DNA of 47,227 nucleotides from an uncultured bacterium (lineage in GTDB: Bacteria; Bacillota_I; Bacilli_A; RFN20; CAG-826): assembly GCA_949288485.1 (NCBI GenBank), contig CASEKC010000009.1:1-47227 (forward strand). The letters are read 5' to 3'. Made by a program: the position numbers and the translations under genes. The notes under the pieces are model-generated. The model searched no databases, was not told where the DNA came from, and worked only from the letters and a program-made list of their open reading frames with translations. This document shows positions 41,805-47,227 of the stretch, piece by piece (the first letter of the stretch is position 1; each line of letters starts with the position of its first letter).

Positions 41805-44800
41805 ATGCCTAAAAACTTTAATGAAGCAACAAGAGTTCAAATGCCTGCAATGGTTCATCTTACAAGATTGGGTTATAAGTATTATGGAAAGATTTCAGAA
41901 TTTGATGCTAATATTAAGTATGACCCAGACACAAATATTTTAATAGATGTTTTTAAACGTCAATTTTTAAAATTAAATCCAGGTAGCGGTGATATATTCG
42001 AGGAAACACTTAAAAACATAAAACAAGAACTTGATAATAACGATATTGGTAAAAGTTTTTACAAAAGATTAATAAGTGTTTCCCCTATACGTTTATTAGA
42101 TTTCGAAAATCCTAACAATAATGAATTTCATTTTACGGCTGAATTTACTTGCAAAAGAGATGATGAGGAATTTAGGCCTGATATTACGCTGTTTATAAAT
42201 GGGTTGCCCTTGTGTTTTATCGAGGTAAAAAAACCAAATAATCCTGATGGTATGATTGCAGAAAGTAATAGAATGACAAATCAACGTTTTCCTAATCGTA
42301 AATTTAGAAGATTCATTAATATTACACAATTAATGATTTTTTCTAACAATATGGAATATGATACGCTTGGAGGCATTGTTCCTGTACAAGGAGCTTTTTA
42401 TTGCACAGGTTCCAAGAATAAAGCCTACTTTAACTGTTTTAGAGAAGAAAATAGATTAAATGAAGCGATACCTCCTTTTAATAAAGATTTTCCATATCTG
42501 AAAATAGACCCTCAAGTTGAAAAGAAAATTTTAACTGATTTCAATTGTCAGGTTATTCATACATCGCCTGAATATCAGATAAACCTTGATATAAACACTC
42601 CTACAAATAGAATTTTAACATCAATGTGTAGCAAAGAAAGGCTCCTTTTTTTAATAAAATATGGAATAGCTTTTGTTAAAGACGAAAGGGAGATTGATGG
42701 TGTGATGCAATCAATTGATGAGAAACAGATAATGCGTTATCAACAACTCTTTGCCGCTTTAACTATCCGTGAAAAAATAGAACAAGGAATTATGTCAGGT
42801 CTACTATGGCATACACAAGGCAGTGGTAAAACAGCCTTATCATATTACTTAAATTTTGTTTTAACTGATTATTTCGCTAATAAAAATAAAGTTGCAAAGT
42901 TTTATTTTATTGTTGATCGATTAGATTTACTTGTTCAAGCTTCACAAGAATTTGAGGCTAGAGGACTTATTGTAAAAACAGCTAATACTAGAGAGGAATT
43001 GATGTCTCAATTTAGAACCAACCAATCTCTCGAGGGAAGCAAAGGAAGTAATGAAGTTGTTGTAGTTAATATACAAAGATTTGCAGAGGATAAGGAAAAG
43101 TTTGCAATCCCACCTTATGCAACAAACCTTCAACGAATTTTTATAATTGACGAAGCGCACAGAGGTTATAAGCCTGAAGGTAGTTTTCTTGGTAATTTGT
43201 TTGAAGCTGATAAAAATTCTTTGAAAATAGCTTTAACTGGTACACCTTTACTTAAGGCTGAAAGAGCGTCTTGGAAAATTTTTGGAAATTATTATCATAC
43301 ATATTATTATGATAAATCTATAGAAGATGGTTATACTTTAAAGGTTATAAGAGAACCTATAGAAACTTCATATAAGGAAAATTTATCTCAAATTTACGAA
43401 CGTTTAGAAACTCTTGTTTTAAAAAAAGATGTCAAAAAATCAGATATAATTGAACATGACACATATGTAAAAGAACTCCTTCGTTATATAATTTCTGATT
43501 TGCAAAAATTTAGAATAATTCAAGGAGATGACACTCTTGGTGGAATGATAATTGCTGAAACCAGCGAACAAGCAAGAAAACTTTATGCTTATTTTGACGA
43601 AATACAAAGAGAATTAAACAAAAATAATAATTATAAAAATCTAAGAGCTGGGCTTATTCTATATGATAGCGATGATAAAGAAATTAGGGATCATATTGTT
43701 AAAGATTTTAAAAAGAATTTTAAAATTGATATTCTCATTGTTTTTAATATGCTTCTTACCGGATTTGATGCTCCACGATTAAAAAGACTTTATTTTGGAA
43801 GAAAACTTAAAGACCACAATCTTCTCCAAGCTATTACTAGAGTAAATAGACCTTACAAAAATATGAAATATGGTTACGTTATTGATTTTGCCGATATAAA
43901 GGAAGATTTTGAAGAAACTAATAATGCATATTTAAAGGAATTAAGTAGATTTAACGATCCTGATGAAGTCGGAGAAGGCAATGCTTCTAATACATTTACT
44001 CAAATTCTAGAAGACAAGGACGAATTATTAAAGAAAATAAAAGAAGCCGAAGGAATTCTTTTTAATTTTTCAACTAATAATGCAGAACAATTTAGCACAG
44101 AAATTTCTCAAATTGATGATAAGAAAAGACTTTTGGAGATTAGAGGAGCTTTAACAACAATTAAAGATTGCTTTAATATCGGTAGGGCATTTGGCGATGA
44201 AGAATTAAAAAGCAAATTAAAAAAACTGGAGATTAAAAATCTTACATATCTTATTACAGAGGTTCAACATCATATTGATAATATTAATCAAAAGTTAGTG
44301 TTAATGTCTTCGAATACAACTAAACAAATTATTAATGAAGCTATGGCAGGAATAACATTTAAATTTACTCCTCAAGCCGAAGAAGAACTAAGAATAGCTG
44401 ATGGTGGTGAACAATTGAAAAAGATGTGGAATTTAGCTATAAAAGAATTTTCTTGCAATATGGATCAAGACGATCCGGCTTATATTTCATTAAGAGAAGC
44501 ATTTCTTGCTCGTTTTAGGGAGCATGGTTTTATTGTCGAATCTCAAGAAGATTATGATAAAACTTTGCTTGATTTGAAGAGCGTAGTTAATAAATTGGAT
44601 GAAATGAAAAAAAGAAATACAGTTTTAGCCGATAAATATAACGGTGATGTAAAATTCGTAAGAACACATAAAAGAATTATCGAAAAAAATATATCGAGAC
44701 AGCTTGAAAACAAAAAACCGATTATTTCACCTTTTGAAGTAGATGTACTAGAAACATTAAATGAAATTAAGAAAACAATCGATCAAAAAGTTTACGACAG

Positions 44801-44972
44801 AAACGATATATTGAAGAAAGACGCTTATTTTGCACAAACAGTTATGCAATTAGTGGATAAAGGTTTAAGTGATTTAAATTTAAATAATACAAGAGAGGAT
44901 AGACTCTTTATTCAACAATGTATTAGCAATGAATATCTAAGCCAATATAGAGAAACCTTTTTGAACGAATAG
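41805..44972 (+). CDS. hsdR: Type I restriction enzyme, motor/nuclease subunit HsdR
   Basis: 1055 aa, full length. The N-terminal nuclease domain has D126 and E140-V-K142 (FRPDITLF ... LCFIEVKKP). The translocase motor shows LLWHTQGSGKT (334-344), IFIIDEAHRG (445-454), LTGTPLL, LLTGFDAPRLKRLYFGRKL and QAITRVNRPY. The C-terminal helical part is present. It cuts unmodified DNA after ATP-driven translocation, together with HsdM and HsdS. The strong AGGAG site sets the start. Gene order R-M-S, with hsdM 10 bp downstream. Confidence 0.96.
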   Translation: MPKNFNEATRVQMPAMVHLTRLGYKYYGKISEFDANIKYDPDTNILIDVFKRQFLKLNPGSGDIFEETLKNIKQELDNNDIGKSFYKRLISVSPIRLLDFENPNNNEFHFTAEFTCKRDDEEFRPDITLFINGLPLCFIEVKKPNNPDGMIAESNRMTNQRFPNRKFRRFINITQLMIFSNNMEYDTLGGIVPVQGAFYCTGSKNKAYFNCFREENRLNEAIPPFNKDFPYLKIDPQVEKKILTDFNCQVIHTSPEYQINLDINTPTNRILTSMCSKERLLFLIKYGIAFVKDEREIDGVMQSIDEKQIMRYQQLFAALTIREKIEQGIMSGLLWHTQGSGKTALSYYLNFVLTDYFANKNKVAKFYFIVDRLDLLVQASQEFEARGLIVKTANTREELMSQFRTNQSLEGSKGSNEVVVVNIQRFAEDKEKFAIPPYATNLQRIFIIDEAHRGYKPEGSFLGNLFEADKNSLKIALTGTPLLKAERASWKIFGNYYHTYYYDKSIEDGYTLKVIREPIETSYKENLSQIYERLETLVLKKDVKKSDIIEHDTYVKELLRYIISDLQKFRIIQGDDTLGGMIIAETSEQARKLYAYFDEIQRELNKNNNYKNLRAGLILYDSDDKEIRDHIVKDFKKNFKIDILIVFNMLLTGFDAPRLKRLYFGRKLKDHNLLQAITRVNRPYKNMKYGYVIDFADIKEDFEETNNAYLKELSRFNDPDEVGEGNASNTFTQILEDKDELLKKIKEAEGILFNFSTNNAEQFSTEISQIDDKKRLLEIRGALTTIKDCFNIGRAFGDEELKSKLKKLEIKNLTYLITEVQHHIDNINQKLVLMSSNTTKQIINEAMAGITFKFTPQAEEELRIADGGEQLKKMWNLAIKEFSCNMDQDDPAYISLREAFLARFREHGFIVESQEDYDKTLLDLKSVVNKLDEMKKRNTVLADKYNGDVKFVRTHKRIIEKNISRQLENKKPIISPFEVDVLETLNEIKKTIDQKVYDRNDILKKDAYFAQTVMQLVDKGLSDLNLNNTREDRLFIQQCISNEYLSQYRETFLNE

Positions 44973-44982
44973 GAGTATAAAT

Positions 44983-46614
44983 ATGGATATAAAACAAAAA
45001 ACAATACAATTAATTGATTCCTTGAAGTCTACCTGTCAAACTTATGGAATGGGGAATGATGGGAATGAATATAAAATTATCACACAAGTTTTTCTTTATA
45101 AGTTTCTTAATGATAAATTCGGCTTCGAAATAAAAAAGATATCTAATCGTTTAGCTAGTTCTAAAAATTGGGAAACTGAATATGCATCAATGTCAAATGC
45201 TGAAAGATTTGATATTTTTGATAAACTATCACCAGACGTGCCTAGATTGTATCCAGAACACTTAATTAGTAATTTATGGAATCAACAAGCAAAAGGCGAT
45301 TTTGACTTAATATTTGACTCTACTATGATTGATATTGCAGATAAAAATATTGACATCTTTTCTACACAAACATCACAAAATACGAAAATTCCACTCTTTG
45401 AAAAACTTACTGTTTTTGTTACCGATGAAGCTGCAAGACCAAATTTTGCAAGAGCATTAGTAGACAAGCTAGTAAATTTCTCTTTTGAAGAAACTTTTGG
45501 TCAGCATTACGATTTTTTTGCTGCAATTTTCGAATACTTAATAAAGGATTATAACACTGCTGGAGGTGGAAAATATGCTGAATATTATACACCTCATTCT
45601 ATTGCAACAATTATGGCTAAATTATTGGTTGGAAATGACACAGAATTTCATAATATAGAAATTTACGATCCTGCTGCAGGAACAGGGACACTTTTGATGG
45701 CTCTAGCTCATCAAGTTGGAGAGGATAAATGTACAATTTACTCTCAAGACATTTCTCAAAGAAGTAATAAAATGTTGAAATTGAATTTAATACTCAATAA
45801 TTTAGTTTCTTCTTTGGATCACGCTATTCAAGGTGATACACTTGTTGATCCTTATCATAAAAGCGATGATGGTAAAGCTTTAAGACAGTTTGATTTTGTT
45901 GTCTCTAATCCACCTTTTAATACTGATTTTTCTGATACTAGAGAAGATATAGCGAAAATGCCTGTTAGATTTTGGGCTGGGGTTCCAAAAGTTCCTGCAA
46001 AGAAAAAAAACGGTATGTCAATTTATACTTGCTTTATTCAACATGTTATTAACTCTATGAAACCGAAAAAAGGTAAAGGAGCAATTGTTGTTCCTTCAGG
46101 TTTTTTAACCGCTAAAAGCGGAGTAGAAAATGTTGTATTAAAAAGAATAATTGATGCTAAGATTGTTTACGGCGTAATTAGCATGCCATCTAATGTATTT
46201 GCTAATACTGGAACTAATGTTTCTGTTTTGTTTTTTGACAACGCTAGAGACCATGAAGATGTTATATTAATAGACGCCTCTAAGATGGGTGAAGAATATA
46301 AGGATAGCAATGGATTAAAAAAGAAACGCTTAAAAGAGAGTGAAATAACTTTAATTATCGATACTTTTTTAAATAAAAAAATAATTGACGACTTTTCTGT
46401 AATAGTTGAATACTCAAAAATAAAGCAGAAATACTCATTAGCAGCTGGGCAATATTTTGATGTTAAAATAGAATATATACCGCTTACTGAAGATGAATTC
46501 AATAATAAAATAAGTGTATATAAAAAAGAACTAAACATGTTATTTGAAGAAGGCAGAGAACTTGATAAACAAATTATAGAAGGGTTAGAAAAATTAGAAT
46601 ATGATAAAAATTAA
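44983..46614 (+). CDS. hsdM: Type I restriction enzyme, methyltransferase subunit HsdM
   Basis: 543 aa. An N-terminal HsdM_N helical domain, then SAM motif I IYDPAAGTGTLLMAL (229-235 core) and catalytic NPPF (309-312) in FVVSNPPFNTD. It methylates adenine in the sequence chosen by HsdS. AGGAG at 44971-44975 overlaps the hsdR stop. All motifs are intact, unlike the divergent motif IV in the 39295-40971 protein. Its last 14 bp overlap hsdS. Confidence 0.96.
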   Translation: MDIKQKTIQLIDSLKSTCQTYGMGNDGNEYKIITQVFLYKFLNDKFGFEIKKISNRLASSKNWETEYASMSNAERFDIFDKLSPDVPRLYPEHLISNLWNQQAKGDFDLIFDSTMIDIADKNIDIFSTQTSQNTKIPLFEKLTVFVTDEAARPNFARALVDKLVNFSFEETFGQHYDFFAAIFEYLIKDYNTAGGGKYAEYYTPHSIATIMAKLLVGNDTEFHNIEIYDPAAGTGTLLMALAHQVGEDKCTIYSQDISQRSNKMLKLNLILNNLVSSLDHAIQGDTLVDPYHKSDDGKALRQFDFVVSNPPFNTDFSDTREDIAKMPVRFWAGVPKVPAKKKNGMSIYTCFIQHVINSMKPKKGKGAIVVPSGFLTAKSGVENVVLKRIIDAKIVYGVISMPSNVFANTGTNVSVLFFDNARDHEDVILIDASKMGEEYKDSNGLKKKRLKESEITLIIDTFLNKKIIDDFSVIVEYSKIKQKYSLAAGQYFDVKIEYIPLTEDEFNNKISVYKKELNMLFEEGRELDKQIIEGLEKLEYDKN

Positions 46615-47227
46615 ATTGGGAGATGTATTGGAAATAAAAAGAGGTTGTAGTTTATTTGGAAAATATTATAATGACTCAGGAAAGTATATTCGCCTAACAC
46701 TAGGCAATTTCAATTATCCAGATAATGGTTTTAAAAAAAACAAATCAAAAGAGAATATATTTTATAATGGTCCTATAAAAAGTGAATATTTACTTAAAAA
46801 AGGCGATATTATTACACCATTAACTGAACAAGTTCGAGGTTTGCTCGGAAATACTGCAACTATTCCAGAATCAAATACATATATTCAATCGGGTGATATT
46901 GGATTAATTGTACCATCTAAATGTTTATATGAACGTTATGCATATTATTTAGTTTCTTCACCTATAGTAAAGAAACAATTAGAAGCAGGATCTCAGCAAA
47001 CTAAAATTAGACATACTTCGCCTAGTTCTATAAAAAATTGTATTGCTTTTATACCTGACTTTAATAATCAAATTAAAATTTCAAAATTATTAGATAACAT
47101 TAATAAAAAAATTTCAATTAATACCCAAATAAACGATAATTTATCTCAACTTATCGATATTATCTTTAGACATTTCTTTATGCAAAAAATAAAAATGCAT
47201 GTTGGAAATTTCGAATCAATTCTAAAT
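46601..47227 (+). CDS. hsdS: Type I restriction specificity subunit HsdS (partial, runs off window)
   Basis: 209 codons to the window edge, still open. ATG 46601 overlaps the hsdM stop by 14 bp (coupled translation). The first target-recognition domain starts IKLGDVLEIKRGCSLFG and ends with the conserved helix NQIKISKLLDNINKKISI; the start of the second half (HVGNFESIL) is seen. It chooses the DNA sequence for the R-M complex. It can be compared with the truncated hsdS at 20748-21275. Confidence 0.9.
   Translation, partial: MIKIKLGDVLEIKRGCSLFGKYYNDSGKYIRLTLGNFNYPDNGFKKNKSKENIFYNGPIKSEYLLKKGDIITPLTEQVRGLLGNTATIPESNTYIQSGDIGLIVPSKCLYERYAYYLVSSPIVKKQLEAGSQQTKIRHTSPSSIKNCIAFIPDFNNQIKISKLLDNINKKISINTQINDNLSQLIDIIFRHFFMQKIKMHVGNFESILN

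Noticed and set aside
41789-41812. Seven-codon leader peptide before hsdR
   Set aside because: The GGAGG at 41766-41770 is too far from its ATG, and the frame overlaps the hsdR start; chance is the simpler explanation.

Overview
The window is very AT-rich bacterial DNA. The housekeeping genes (htpG with a CIRCE/HrcA box, acpP, gltX, a PlsC-like acyltransferase) and the strong AGGAGG-type ribosome sites suggest a Bacillota genome, probably an uncultured low-GC lineage near Erysipelotrichia/Mollicutes. The long genes use TGG for Trp and contain no internal TGA, so UGA is read as stop. Taxonomy is inference; no rRNA is present.

Layout. (1) 1-4740: one end of an integrated mobile element abutting tRNA-Glu(UUC). 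It holds the C-terminal end of a possible Zot/FtsK-type ATPase, a PF02486-type rolling-circle Rep with a perfect GC-rich hairpin inside its 5' coding region, four small unknown proteins, a double hairpin and a tyrosine integrase. It looks like an inovirus-like prophage or a MOBT-type element; the other end is outside the window. (2) 4741-8835: core block with tRNA-Glu, tRNA-Asn, acpP, htpG and an acyltransferase with a zinc ribbon. (3) 8843-18581: a 9.7-kb island bounded by an 18-bp direct repeat of the tRNA-Gly 3' end. It carries gene debris, an AlbA_2/ATPase-fold regulator, a complete IS21-family element with 48-bp ends and a 5-bp target duplication but a broken istA, and a two-gene unit (FtsX-like permease plus an 888-aa secreted protein). 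(4) 18565-28900: core genes gltX, tRNA-Glu(CUC), an APC permease, a ZIP transporter and a DUF2871 protein, mixed with decay: a half-length HsdS, an N-terminally cut acetyltransferase, and ppk and ppx both frameshifted. (5) 28871-47227: a defence-like region. It holds a primase-helicase-PLD protein of the TOTE type flanked by arrays of 33-bp repeats, a DUF4143 ATPase, an orphan HicB, a broken lipoprotein, a divergent pair consisting of an SF1 helicase-nuclease and a methyltransferase/specificity fusion with a 175-aa partner, and a type I restriction operon hsdR-hsdM-hsdS running off the end.

How parts may work together. The type I operon is a standard restriction-modification system. The methyltransferase/TRD fusion has no dedicated nuclease of its own; the divergently transcribed helicase with a C-terminal nuclease-like domain and the co-transcribed 175-aa protein are the obvious partners, and this trio is my best candidate for an undescribed system. 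The second candidate is the composite of a TOTE-like protein, 33-bp arrays and a DUF4143 ATPase, bracketed by a 41-bp repeat. All functional links are inferred from position and motifs; no database search was possible.
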